Both the position numbers and the translations under genes were made by a program. A stretch of 64,000 nucleotides of DNA. Source: Octadecabacter sp. B2R22 (GTDB lineage Bacteria > Pseudomonadota > Alphaproteobacteria > Rhodobacterales > Rhodobacteraceae). Location: the NCBI RefSeq assembly GCF_018861045.1, contig NZ_JAHKQJ010000010.1, positions 620,001 to 684,000 of the forward strand. Reading direction: 5' to 3'. Shown piece by piece: positions 54,553-62,854 of the stretch. A model generated the notes under the pieces. It was not told the DNA's origin. It was given only the letters and a program-made list of their open reading frames with translations, and did no database searches. How positions within the stretch are numbered: position 1 is the stretch's first letter; every line of letters starts with the position of its first letter.

Positions 54553-55629
54553 CTAGTTGGTTTTTTCGTTTTTGATATTGCTCAGGCTCTGTTGGTCTGA
54601 TGCCTCGGATGCTGCCGTTGAATCGGCGGCTGTTTGGACGTCGTTGTAGTGGTGGCAGGCGACATAGCGGCCTGGCAGCACTTCGCGGTAGTCCGGTTCT
54701 TGTTGTTTGCAAATGTCCATCACCGCAGGGCACCGGGTGCAAAAATTGCATCCCTTCGGCGGGTTGGCGGGGGAGGGCACATCGCCCGTCAGGATCGTGC
54801 GCTCCATTGTGTCGTGCAGATCAGGGTCTGGCTCGGGAACCGCAGAAAGAAGTGCCTTGGTGTAAGGATGCAGTGGTTCAGCATAGAGCGCTTCGCGTGG
54901 GGCGAGTTCGACAATCTTACCCAGATACATCACCGCCACACGGGTCGCGATATGGCGCACCATGGACAGGTCGTGACTGATGAACAGGTAGGTCAGGCCG
55001 AATTCCTTTTGCAGGTCTTCGAGCAAGTTCACCACCTGCGCTTGGATCGATACATCAAGGGCAGCGATGGGTTCGTCACAGACAATGAATCTCGGGTTCA
55101 GCGCCAAGGCACGGGCAATGCCGATGCGCTGACGCTGACCGCCAGAAAACGCGTGTGGGTAGCGGCCCGCGAATTTGCGGTTCAGCCCGACCTGATCCAT
55201 CAATTCAAGGACCTTGTCGCGCTTTTCTGATGCCGAAAGTGACGTGTGTTCATCCAGCGGTTCTTGAATGATCGCTTGCACGGTCATGCGCGGGTTAAGG
55301 CTGGCCTGTGGGTCCTGAAACACCATCTGCATGGTTGGGCGTTTGGTGCGCAGGTCTTTTTGGGACATGTCGCCGATTTGGTCGCCATCAATCAGGATGG
55401 ATCCGTCAGTGATATCATAAAGCCGCAGTGCCGCCCGCCCGCAGGTGGATTTGCCGCAGCCGGATTCGCCGACCAGCCCCAGTGTTTCGCCCTCAAAGAT
55501 ATCAAAGGACACACCATCCACGGCTTTCACATCGCCCGTGTGGCGGCGGAACAGGCCCGTGTGGATCGGGAAGTGCATTTTGAGGTTGTCGATTTCAACC
55601 AGTTTTGTCGGCTTAGTATCATCAAGCAT
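54553..55629 (-). CDS. Oligopeptide ABC transporter ATP-binding protein (OppF type)
   Basis: A 358-residue ATPase. Walker A GESGCGKSTCGRA, signature FSGGQRQRIGIARAL, Walker B FIVCDEPIAALDVS are intact. The C-terminal Cys-rich NFCTRCPAVMDICKQQEP region is the oligopeptide-type extension. Start at 55629 overlaps the upstream ATPase by 8 bases; longer in-frame starts are rejected. Confidence 0.93.
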   Translation of the reverse strand: MLDDTKPTKLVEIDNLKMHFPIHTGLFRRHTGDVKAVDGVSFDIFEGETLGLVGESGCGKSTCGRAALRLYDITDGSILIDGDQIGDMSQKDLRTKRPTMQMVFQDPQASLNPRMTVQAIIQEPLDEHTSLSASEKRDKVLELMDQVGLNRKFAGRYPHAFSGGQRQRIGIARALALNPRFIVCDEPIAALDVSIQAQVVNLLEDLQKEFGLTYLFISHDLSMVRHIATRVAVMYLGKIVELAPREALYAEPLHPYTKALLSAVPEPDPDLHDTMERTILTGDVPSPANPPKGCNFCTRCPAVMDICKQQEPDYREVLPGRYVACHHYNDVQTAADSTAASEASDQQSLSNIKNEKTN

Positions 55630-56626
55630 TACGTGGCCCCCCTGTGCGGGCGTCATAAAAACATGCGGCGTCGTGGCCGTTGCCCACATCAAATCGGGGC
55701 GGGTTCTGTTTCGCGCACATATCAAATGCCACATCGCAGCGGTCCCTGAACGGGCAGGCGGTGGGCTGTTCACCAAGGATCGGTGGTTGGCCTTCGATGA
55801 TCGCAAGACGTTCTTCGCGACCGCCGGTGACCCGTGGTACGGTTTTTAGCAGCGCGCGTGTGTAGGGATGCTGTGGATCACGGAACAATTCGCGGGTCGG
55901 AGCCTGTTCGACGATTTGGCCGCCATACATCACAAGAACGCGGTCCGCGATTCCCGCCACAACACCAAGGTCGTGGGTGATCCAGATAACGGCCATTCCA
56001 AGCCGTTCCTGAAGGTCTTTCATCAGCTCAAGAATCTGCGCCTGAATGGTCACGTCCAGTGCGGTTGTCGGTTCATCCGCGATCAAGACTTGTGGATCAC
56101 AGGCCAGCGCAATGGCGATCATCACACGCTGACGCATGCCGCCGGAAAACTGGTGTGGGTAATCTTTCAGACGGCGTTCAGCATCTGGAATTCCGACCAG
56201 TTCTAGAAGTTCCTTGGCCCGAACGGTCGCTTGCTTTTTGTTCATGCCCATATGCTTGCGCAGTGGTTCCATGATCTGCATGCCGACATTGTAAACAGGA
56301 TTGAGCGAGGTCATCGGGTCCTGAAACACGAAGCCGATCTTCCCGCCGCGCACCCCGCGCAGGGTTTCTGCATCGACTTTCAAAAGGTCCTGTCCTTGAA
56401 ACGTTACTGTGCCGTCGCGCACATCGGCGGGGGGCGTCGGCAGCAAGCCGAGCAGGGACATCATGGTGACAGATTTGCCTGATCCGCTCTCTCCGACAAC
56501 GCCAAGGAGTTCACCTGCGCGGAGATCAAAGCTCACGTCGTTGACGGCGTGCACTTCGCCGCCGCGGATTTTAAATACAGTTTTCAGCCCCTGTACGTCG
56601 AGTACAGGCTGCGCCCCATTGGGCAT
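55622..56626 (-). CDS. Oligopeptide ABC transporter ATP-binding protein (OppD type)
   Basis: A 334-residue ATPase with Walker A GESGSGKSVTMMS, signature FSGGMRQRVMIAIAL and Walker B LIADEPTTALDV; the C-terminal CPFRDRCDVAFDMC extension is characteristic. First gene of the leftward transporter operon. It faces argE across 225 bases with a 16-bp inverted repeat. Start at 56626 is chosen over an upstream frame to 56743. Confidence 0.93.
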   Translation of the reverse strand: MPNGAQPVLDVQGLKTVFKIRGGEVHAVNDVSFDLRAGELLGVVGESGSGKSVTMMSLLGLLPTPPADVRDGTVTFQGQDLLKVDAETLRGVRGGKIGFVFQDPMTSLNPVYNVGMQIMEPLRKHMGMNKKQATVRAKELLELVGIPDAERRLKDYPHQFSGGMRQRVMIAIALACDPQVLIADEPTTALDVTIQAQILELMKDLQERLGMAVIWITHDLGVVAGIADRVLVMYGGQIVEQAPTRELFRDPQHPYTRALLKTVPRVTGGREERLAIIEGQPPILGEQPTACPFRDRCDVAFDMCAKQNPPRFDVGNGHDAACFYDARTGGPRNA

Positions 56627-56743
56627 AGGCGACCCCCCTGTGAAAGTGGTCCGAGATTTTTGTTGGTGCAGGTTCGTCTTCGCGCCCCTTGCGTCTTCAT
56701 GGACGTTATCACCAAACTTTGATCCCGCAACCCCCGATAGCAT

Positions 56744-56759
56744 TTTACCGTATGGTAAA
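56744..56759. promoter_or_regulatory. Inverted repeat in oppD-argE promoter region
   Basis: TTTACC-GTAT-GGTAAA, perfect 6-bp arms. Its position midway between divergent starts (117 bases to oppD, 92 bases to argE) suits a shared regulator, perhaps GntR-like. No regulator gene is adjacent. Confidence 0.45.
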
Positions 56760-56851
56760 TTTTTAAAAGCTGCGATTTAAGGCTCTTGACGGGCCTCAAT
56801 GCCCGTTTCACGCTCGGTGTATGGCTGAGACGGCCTTCTGAAAGGGATTCC

Positions 56852-58015
56852 ATGACAACGACACTTGATGCGCGGGCATTGATGGAGCGCTTGATTTCGT
56901 TCCCGACAGTAAGCCGGGATAGCAATCTGGAACTTATTGATTTTGTTGAAGGTTATCTTGCGGATCACGGCATTGCGTCAACGCGCGTGCCTGACCCGAC
57001 AGGCACGAAGGCGGCACTTTATGCCCATGTGGGCCCGCAGGTCGAAGGGGCTGTCGTGCTCTCGGGCCATACGGATGTTGTACCGGTTGATGGGCAGGCA
57101 TGGGATTCGAATCCCTTCGACGTGATCGAAAAGGACGGCAAGCTGTATGGCCGCGGCACCTGTGACATGAAGGGGTTTGACGCACTCGCAATTTGGGCCT
57201 TGGTCGAGGCAAAGAAGCGTGGCGTGACCCGCCCTTTGCAACTTGCGCTGAGTTATGACGAAGAAATCGGCTGCACCGGCGCGCCGGTGATGATTGATGC
57301 CATGGTCGCCAGCGGAATGCCCCGTGGCGCCGCCGCAGTTATTGGTGAACCATCCATGATGAAGGTCGTTACAGGCCATAAGGGCGGCATCGGATTTGAC
57401 GTGCATATGCGCGGGTTCGAGGTCCATTCATCGCTGATCCACGAAGGGGTCAACGCAATCATGTTCGGGGCCAAGCTGATTGATTGGTGCAACGAGATGA
57501 ATGCCGAAAATGCAGCCAAGACGCCGTTGCCCATGGATGCAGAATTTGTACCGCCCTATACCACGCTGCATGTCGGCATGGTGACAGGCGGCACGGCCCA
57601 CAACATCACCGCCAAGGACTGCAATTTCGTGCTGACGTTTCGCACTGTGCCGGGCGAAACGGGCCAGATGTGGGTTGATGCGTTCGAGGCCAAAGTTGCC
57701 GAGATCGAAGCGCAAATGCAGGCCATCCATCCTGATACGGGGATCGATTACAGCCGTAAATTCGATGTGCCTGGTTTGAAGCCAGAGGTCGAAGGCAGCG
57801 CCGAAGAACTGGTGCGCCTGATGACCGGTGATAACGCCGTGAACGTCGTCAGCTACGGAACCGAAGCGGGCCAATTTCAGGAGCGCGGGTATTCCGCTGT
57901 GATCTGCGGACCGGGCGACATCGCTCAGGCCCACCAACCGAACGAGTTCATCACGATTGAACAATTCCAAGCGGGTGAAAAATTTATGCAACAGCTGCTC
58001 GATAGCTTGAATTAA
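56852..58015 (+). CDS. argE: Acetylornithine deacetylase-type M20 peptidase
   Basis: A 387-residue M20 metallopeptidase of the ArgE group. SGHTDVVPVDGQAW (metal His and Asp), GTCDMKG and DEEIGCTGA (metal/catalytic Glu) are visible. It releases acetate from N-acetylornithine; related enzymes hydrolyse other N-acyl amino acids. Adjacent to an oligopeptide importer and another M20 enzyme, it may be catabolic rather than arginine biosynthetic. Start at 56852 follows AAAGGGATTCC. Confidence 0.88.
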   Translation: MTTTLDARALMERLISFPTVSRDSNLELIDFVEGYLADHGIASTRVPDPTGTKAALYAHVGPQVEGAVVLSGHTDVVPVDGQAWDSNPFDVIEKDGKLYGRGTCDMKGFDALAIWALVEAKKRGVTRPLQLALSYDEEIGCTGAPVMIDAMVASGMPRGAAAVIGEPSMMKVVTGHKGGIGFDVHMRGFEVHSSLIHEGVNAIMFGAKLIDWCNEMNAENAAKTPLPMDAEFVPPYTTLHVGMVTGGTAHNITAKDCNFVLTFRTVPGETGQMWVDAFEAKVAEIEAQMQAIHPDTGIDYSRKFDVPGLKPEVEGSAEELVRLMTGDNAVNVVSYGTEAGQFQERGYSAVICGPGDIAQAHQPNEFITIEQFQAGEKFMQQLLDSLN

Positions 58016-58102
58016 GGGCGGTCGTGTGGGGACGGGGCCGCAAGGGCTTGTCGTCCCCCCGCGCACGACCCAATCTAGACCAAACCCATCAGGAGAATCC
58101 AA

Positions 58103-59266
58103 ATGCCAGTAAAGAACCGTTTTGCCGAGTTGCTGCCCGAGATCACGGAATGGCGGCGCGACCTCCATGAGAACCCCGAGATTTTGTTCGAGACACACCG
58201 CACCAGTGCCATCGTTGCAGAAAAGCTGAAGGCGTTTGGCTGTGATGAGATTGTGACGGGCATTGGCCGCACGGGGGTCGTGGGTGTCATCAAGGGTAAG
58301 GCCAGTGGATCAGGCAAGGTCATTGGGCTGCGCGCGGATATGGATGCATTGCCCATCCATGAACAGACGGGGCTGGACTATGCCTCCAAAACAGACGGCG
58401 CGATGCATGCCTGTGGTCATGACGGGCACACAGCGATGTTGCTTGGCGCGACAAAATACCTGTCCGAGACCCGCAATTTTGACGGCACAGTTGTCGTGAT
58501 CTTTCAGCCCGCCGAAGAAGGCGGCGGCGGCGGCAAGGAAATGTGCGACGATGGTATGATGGACAAGTTCGGCATCCAAGAAGTCTACGGCATGCACAAT
58601 TGGCCCGGCAAACCTGTTGGGTCTTTCGCAATCCGCCCCGGAGCGTTCTTTGCCGCCACGGATACATTTGACATCATTGTCGAAGGCAAAGGCGGCCACG
58701 CGGCAAAACCTCAGGAAGTGATCGATAGCACAGTTGTTGCCGCCCAATTGATCACAGCGGTGCAAACCATCGCCAGCCGCAATGCGGATCCCGTGGAACA
58801 GGTTGTGGTGTCGGTGACATCCATCGAAAGTTCATCCACGGCCTACAACGTCATTCCACAACGGGTTCATCTGAAAGGCACTGTGCGCACACTGGACAAA
58901 GACATCCGTGCTTTGGCGGAAAAACGCCTTGGCGAGATTGCAGCAGGGGTCGGCGCGACGTTCGGCGCGACAATCGATCTGCAGTACCACCACGGCTATC
59001 CGGTTATGGTGAATTCTGACGAGCAGACGGATTTCGCCGCCGAGGTTGCATCGTCTGTAGCAGGTGAGTGTGCAGACGCGCCGCTGGTAATGGGCGGTGA
59101 GGATTTTGCCTACATGCTCGAAGAGCGGCCCGGTGCGTATATTCTGGTCGGCAACGGCGACACGGCGGCGGTGCACCACCCCGAATACAACTTCAACGAT
59201 GAAGCGATCCCAGCTGGGTGCAGCTGGTGGGCCGAAATCGTCGAGCAGCGGATGCCGGCGGCATAA
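58103..59266 (+). CDS. M20D amidohydrolase (hippurate hydrolase/N-acyl-L-amino acid type)
   Basis: A 387-residue metal-dependent amidohydrolase. HACGHDGHTAMLLGA, FQPAEEGGGGGKEM and GMHNWPG hold the metal and catalytic residues typical of the M20D group that cleaves N-acyl or N-benzoyl amino acids. It lies 87 bases after argE with AGGAG before its ATG. It pairs with ArgE and the ABC importer in a likely uptake and deacylation unit. Confidence 0.9.
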   Translation: MPVKNRFAELLPEITEWRRDLHENPEILFETHRTSAIVAEKLKAFGCDEIVTGIGRTGVVGVIKGKASGSGKVIGLRADMDALPIHEQTGLDYASKTDGAMHACGHDGHTAMLLGATKYLSETRNFDGTVVVIFQPAEEGGGGGKEMCDDGMMDKFGIQEVYGMHNWPGKPVGSFAIRPGAFFAATDTFDIIVEGKGGHAAKPQEVIDSTVVAAQLITAVQTIASRNADPVEQVVVSVTSIESSSTAYNVIPQRVHLKGTVRTLDKDIRALAEKRLGEIAAGVGATFGATIDLQYHHGYPVMVNSDEQTDFAAEVASSVAGECADAPLVMGGEDFAYMLEERPGAYILVGNGDTAAVHHPEYNFNDEAIPAGCSWWAEIVEQRMPAA

Positions 59267-59282
59267 ACAACGCGTACTTCTT

Positions 59283-59307
59283 GCGCCGCCTATTTTTTGG
59301 GCGGCGC
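59283..59307 (+). terminator. Hairpin after M20D gene
   Basis: GCGCCGCC pairs with GGCGGCGC (8 bp) around a T-rich 9-base loop. No T-run follows, so termination efficiency is uncertain. Confidence 0.5.
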
Positions 59308-59316
59308 GGCGCTATA

Positions 59317-59340
59317 TCGTGCTTTTGCGACGGAGCACGA
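59317..59340. repeat. Inverted repeat upstream of nasT
   Basis: TCGTGCT and AGCACGA arms, 10-base spacer, 67 bases before the nasT start. It could bind a regulator such as a nitrogen-control protein; no sigma-54 promoter is evident. Confidence 0.35.
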
Positions 59341-59406
59341 CGCCTGCACTGATCATCTGCCCGATACCTATGGAGTCTCACTTTGGGTTGCGGGTAGCGA
59401 TCCAAA

Positions 59407-59991
59407 GTGCAGACCGACCTGAAAATCCTTGTTGTCGAAGATGACCCCCAAAAGGCGCGCGATATAATCGACGCGTTGACGGATGGCGGTTGGACAAATC
59501 TGTCGGTCATTGGCTCGGCGGGGGCGCTTGAGCGGACGATTACGACGCAGGATCCTGATATCATTCTGATCGACCTTGCTAATCCGGATCGTGACACGCT
59601 TGAACACCTCGGTCTTGTGTCCAATGCCCGCAACCGTCCGGTCGCCATGTTTGTGGATCGCACCGATGATGCGATGACGCAGGCGGCGATCTCTGCGGGG
59701 GTGAGTGCCTATGTTGTGAACGGCCTGATGAAGGACCGTATCAAGCCCGTGCTGGAAACCGCGATTGCCCGCTTTGGCATGTTCGCGAAGATGCAATCGG
59801 AACTGGACGCGGCGAAACAGGCGCTGACAGATCGTAAGACCATTGATCGCGCCAAAGGGCTGTTGATCCGCGCGCGAAATATTTCTGAAGACGAAGCCTA
59901 TAACTTGCTGCGCAAGACGGCGATGGATCAGGGACGCAAGGTCATTGATGTCGCGACGGCTTTGGTCACGGCGGCGGAGCTGCTGCAATGA
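59407..59991 (+). CDS. nasT: NasT-type ANTAR RNA-binding antiterminator
   Basis: A 194-residue protein: pseudo-receiver domain (about 1-120; VVEDDPQKARDI, and LIDLANPDRDTLEHL with Asp56) followed by a C-terminal ANTAR domain (about 130-190; IDRAKGLLIRARNISEDEAYNLLRK as separate helices). ANTAR proteins bind pairs of hexaloop RNA hairpins and stop transcription termination. NasT is held off by NasS until nitrate or nitrite binds. A GTG start is used. It overlaps nasS by four bases. Confidence 0.92.
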   Translation: MQTDLKILVVEDDPQKARDIIDALTDGGWTNLSVIGSAGALERTITTQDPDIILIDLANPDRDTLEHLGLVSNARNRPVAMFVDRTDDAMTQAAISAGVSAYVVNGLMKDRIKPVLETAIARFGMFAKMQSELDAAKQALTDRKTIDRAKGLLIRARNISEDEAYNLLRKTAMDQGRKVIDVATALVTAAELLQ

Positions 59992-61166
59992 AGTCTATTC
60001 AGGTGCAATGCGGATACCTCCCGTTAGTGGACAGCGCTCCTTTGATTATTGCTAAGGAGCTGAAGTTTGCCGCGCAAGAAGGGCTGGATCTGACGCTGCA
60101 AAAGCAACCATCTTGGTCGGCACTGCGGGATCGATTGGCGTTCGGCCATATCGATTTTGCACATATGTTGTCACCCATGCCGATCGCCATGTCGTTGGGG
60201 TTGGGGGGGCTGTCCAACCGCATTGATGCGCTGATGGTCATGTCGGTCAATGGAACGGTTATTGGCGTGTCATCCGAGCTGAACCAAAAGATGTCAGGCG
60301 CGGGGTGGGAAAATACGTTTGATAATCCGAAAGCCACGTCAAAGGCGCTTTTGGCTGTGTCGGACCGTCCCTTGCGGATCGGGGTTCCGTTTCCGTTTTC
60401 CATGCACCGCATGTTGCTGGAAACATGGTTGACCCAAGACCCCGTGTTCTCACCCGACCGAATTGAGATCGTGACAGTTCCGCCACCACAGATGGCGCAG
60501 GCGGTCACGGAGGGCGCGCTAGACGTGTTCTGCGTTGGTGAGCCGTGGGGCTCGGTGGCTTTGCAACACAGCGACGCGTCGTTGATCTTACCGGGGTCGA
60601 GCATTTGGGAATTCGCACCCGAAAAGGTTCTTGGCGTGCGCCACGAGTGGGCTGAGGAAAATCCGACGGCATGCCGTGCGATGATCCGCGCGCTTTATAA
60701 AGCGGCACGTTGGCTGAACTTGCCGGAAAACACGCCGCTTGCTGTTGAGATCCTGGCGCGCAGCCAACACCTCGACCTGCCTGATCACGCAATTGACCCT
60801 GCTTTGACGGGCCGTATCGCTACACGTTCGGGGCACGACGCCAAACCTACAGCAGGTTTTTTGAACTTCCACGACAAAGCCGCCAACTTTCCGTGGCGCA
60901 GTCAGGCAAGCTGGATTTCAGATGTGATTTCGCGCTGGCATGGTCTTGATCGCGATGCATCGCGCAAAATAGCCCGCGCGTGTTTTCGCAGTGATCTTTA
61001 TCGTGAGGCCTTGGCCCCGTTGGGGGTAAACCTGCCAGGCGCGTCAGAGAAGGTTGAGGGCGCGATGGCGACATCGGTGGCCGTGGCCTCAACCATGGGG
61101 CAGATGATTCTTGGGCCTGACAGATTTTTTAGCGGCGCGACATTCGACTTTGAGGGAGAGGAGTAG
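59988..61166 (+). CDS. nasS: NasS-type nitrate/nitrite sensor (cytosolic NrtA-like)
   Basis: A 392-residue member of the NrtA/CmpA binding-protein family that lacks a signal peptide (starts MKSIQVQCGYLPLVDSAPLI), marking it as the cytosolic sensor NasS. PPPQMAQAVTEG and CVGEPWG are the ligand-domain blocks. Ligand-free NasS sequesters NasT; nitrate or nitrite releases it. Co-translated with nasT and directly upstream of the target leader. A tight single system can be read here. Confidence 0.9.
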   Translation: MKSIQVQCGYLPLVDSAPLIIAKELKFAAQEGLDLTLQKQPSWSALRDRLAFGHIDFAHMLSPMPIAMSLGLGGLSNRIDALMVMSVNGTVIGVSSELNQKMSGAGWENTFDNPKATSKALLAVSDRPLRIGVPFPFSMHRMLLETWLTQDPVFSPDRIEIVTVPPPQMAQAVTEGALDVFCVGEPWGSVALQHSDASLILPGSSIWEFAPEKVLGVRHEWAEENPTACRAMIRALYKAARWLNLPENTPLAVEILARSQHLDLPDHAIDPALTGRIATRSGHDAKPTAGFLNFHDKAANFPWRSQASWISDVISRWHGLDRDASRKIARACFRSDLYREALAPLGVNLPGASEKVEGAMATSVAVASTMGQMILGPDRFFSGATFDFEGEE

Positions 61167-61190
61167 GTTAAAAATTAAGCACTTTCTGCA

Positions 61191-61226
61191 TCGCGGCAAT
61201 TTGCGCTGCATATGCGAAGGCCGCGA
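61191..61226 (+). repeat. Long-loop hairpin after nasS
   Basis: TCGCGGC and GCCGCGA (7 bp perfect) flank a 22-base spacer that itself can form a wobble-paired inner stem (TTTGCG with TGCGAA). It lacks a T-run. It could be the 5' part of the nrt leader or the nasS 3' end. Confidence 0.45.
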
Positions 61227-61263
61227 GTCGTAATCAGGGCCTGAATTGGTCAATATCAAGTTA

Positions 61264-61277
61264 GGGCAACGATGCCC
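61264..61277 (+). ncRNA. ANTAR target hairpin P1
   Basis: GGGC-AACGAT-GCCC: a 4-bp stem with a 6-base loop bearing A at position 1 and G at position 4, the ANTAR recognition signature. Confidence 0.75.
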
Positions 61278-61282
61278 GTTCC

Positions 61283-61302
61283 GGCCGACACTGATGTCAG
61301 CC
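61283..61302 (+). ncRNA. ANTAR target hairpin P2
   Basis: GGC-C-GAC closes on GTC-A-GCC (one C/A mismatch) with hexaloop ACTGAT, again A1 and G4. Five bases separate it from P1, giving the dual-hairpin ANTAR target. Confidence 0.75.
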
Positions 61303-61316
61303 ACCGAAATAAGAGC

Positions 61317-61379
61317 AAAGCCGCTCGATTGTGCATGCCTCCTCCCTTCCTCCCGCATGCGTCAATCGTGCGGTTTTTT
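61317..61379 (+). terminator. NasT-controlled leader terminator with anti-SD loop
   Basis: Left arm CCGC-t-CGATTG-t-GCATGC pairs with GCATGC-gt-CAATCG-t-GCGG, 16 bp in three blocks, then six T. It lies 34 bases before the nrtA start, so it must be overcome for expression. The 16-base loop (61339-61354) is CTCCTCCC followed by TTCCTCCC, complementary to Shine-Dalgarno sequences. Confidence 0.88.
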
Positions 61380-61412
61380 GCGTTTCAAGAAAACAAACGG
61401 GGACGATAAAAT

Positions 61413-62780
61413 ATGAACACTTTCAAATGGCTCATCGCCACGACAGCTTTGTGTGCCAGCCCAGCGATGGCAGACATGCTGGACCTTGAGAAAGACGAGC
61501 TCACTTTTGGCTTCATTAAGTTGACAGACATGGCGCCGCTCGCTGTGGCGTATGAGAACGGTTATTTTGAGGACGAAGGTCTGTTTGTGACACTCGAAGC
61601 ACAAGCAAACTGGAAAGTTCTGCTGGACGGCGTGATTGATGGCCAACTTGACGGTGCACACATGCTGGCAGGTCAGCCTTTGGCCGCAACAATCGGCTAC
61701 GGCACCGAGGCACACATCATCACACCGTTCTCAATGGATTTGAACGGTAACGCGATCACAGTGTCCAACGACATCTGGGAACAAATGCGCCCTCACGTTC
61801 CATTGATGGAAGATGGTCGTCCGCAGCACCCGATCAGCGCGAGTTCCCTTGCTCCGGTTGTTGAAGAATACCAAGACCAAGGTATCCCGTTCAACATGGG
61901 CATGGTTTTTCCTGTTTCCACACACAACTACGAACTGCGTTACTGGTTGGCCGCTGGCGGTATCGAACCTGGCTATTACTCACCTGACGACGTGACGGGC
62001 CAGATCGGTGCGGACGTTTTCCTCAGCGTGACGCCTCCTCCACAGATGCCATCCACAATGGAAGCCGGCACGATCTTTGGTTACTGCGTGGGTGAACCAT
62101 GGAACCAGCAAGCTGTGTTCAAAGGCATCGGTGTGCCTGTCGTCACTGACTATGAACTGTGGCGCAACAACCCTGAAAAGGTCTTTGGTATCTCTGCTGA
62201 ATTTGCAGAAGAGAACCCAAACACTACGATCGCACTGACCAAAGCGTTGATCCGTGCGGCGATCTGGTTGGATGAAAACGATAACGCCAATCGTGAAGAA
62301 GCGGTCGAAATCCTGTCACGTTCTGAATACGTTGGCGCGGACTACGAAGTTATCGCGAACTCCATGACTGGTACGTTTGAGTACGAAAAAGGCGACGTTC
62401 GTGACGTTCCAGACTTCAACGTGTTCTTCCGCTACAACGCGACGTACCCGTTCTACTCTGATGCGATCTGGTATCTGAGCCAAATGCGCCGTTGGGGCCA
62501 AATCGCCGAGCCACAGACAGATGAATGGTTCATCGAAACTGCGCAGTCTGTTTACCGCCCAGACATCTACCTTGAGGCTGCACGCCTTCTTGTGGACGAC
62601 GGCATGGCCAATGAAGCGGACTTCCCATGGGACAGCGACGGTTTCAAAGACCCAACACCAGCTGAAGATGTGATTGACGGCATTCCATACGATGGCCGCG
62701 CACCAAACGCATACCTCGACAGCCTGCCGATCGGCTTGAAGGGTGACCAAATCATCTCTGGGTCCGAAATCCAGAACTAA
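61413..62780 (+). CDS. nrtA: Nitrate ABC transporter substrate-binding protein
   Basis: A 455-residue NrtA/CmpA-family binding protein with a signal peptide (1-21, SPAMA-DML) and ligand-domain blocks [14 protein letters not shown] and CVGEPWNQQ. It captures nitrate (or nitrite) in the periplasm for the permease encoded next. It is related to NasS but exported. Expression depends on read-through of the leader terminator. The ATG at 61413 has GGGGACGATAAAAT upstream. Confidence 0.9.
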   Translation: MNTFKWLIATTALCASPAMADMLDLEKDELTFGFIKLTDMAPLAVAYENGYFEDEGLFVTLEAQANWKVLLDGVIDGQLDGAHMLAGQPLAATIGYGTEAHIITPFSMDLNGNAITVSNDIWEQMRPHVPLMEDGRPQHPISASSLAPVVEEYQDQGIPFNMGMVFPVSTHNYELRYWLAAGGIEPGYYSPDDVTGQIGADVFLSVTPPPQMPSTMEAGTIFGYCVGEPWNQQAVFKGIGVPVVTDYELWRNNPEKVFGISAEFAEENPNTTIALTKALIRAAIWLDENDNANREEAVEILSRSEYVGADYEVIANSMTGTFEYEKGDVRDVPDFNVFFRYNATYPFYSDAIWYLSQMRRWGQIAEPQTDEWFIETAQSVYRPDIYLEAARLLVDDGMANEADFPWDSDGFKDPTPAEDVIDGIPYDGRAPNAYLDSLPIGLKGDQIISGSEIQN

Positions 62781-62787
62781 AAACAGG

Positions 62788-62814
62788 GCCCGTCGCGCAC
62801 TCCGCGCGGCGGGC
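62788..62814 (+). repeat. Intercistronic hairpin between nrtA and nrtB
   Basis: GCCCG-T-CGCGC pairs with GCGCG-G-CGGGC around loop ACTCC. No T-run follows. Such hairpins commonly protect the binding-protein mRNA and lower expression of the permease gene. Confidence 0.55.
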
Positions 62815-62854
62815 GCCCCTCTCTACAACCCCAATTCAAAATACAGGTTCCGAC

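Noticed and set aside
61188-61210. Sigma-54 promoter for the nrt leader
   Set aside because: GG and GC are not spaced by 10 bases; the -24/-12 pattern fails.
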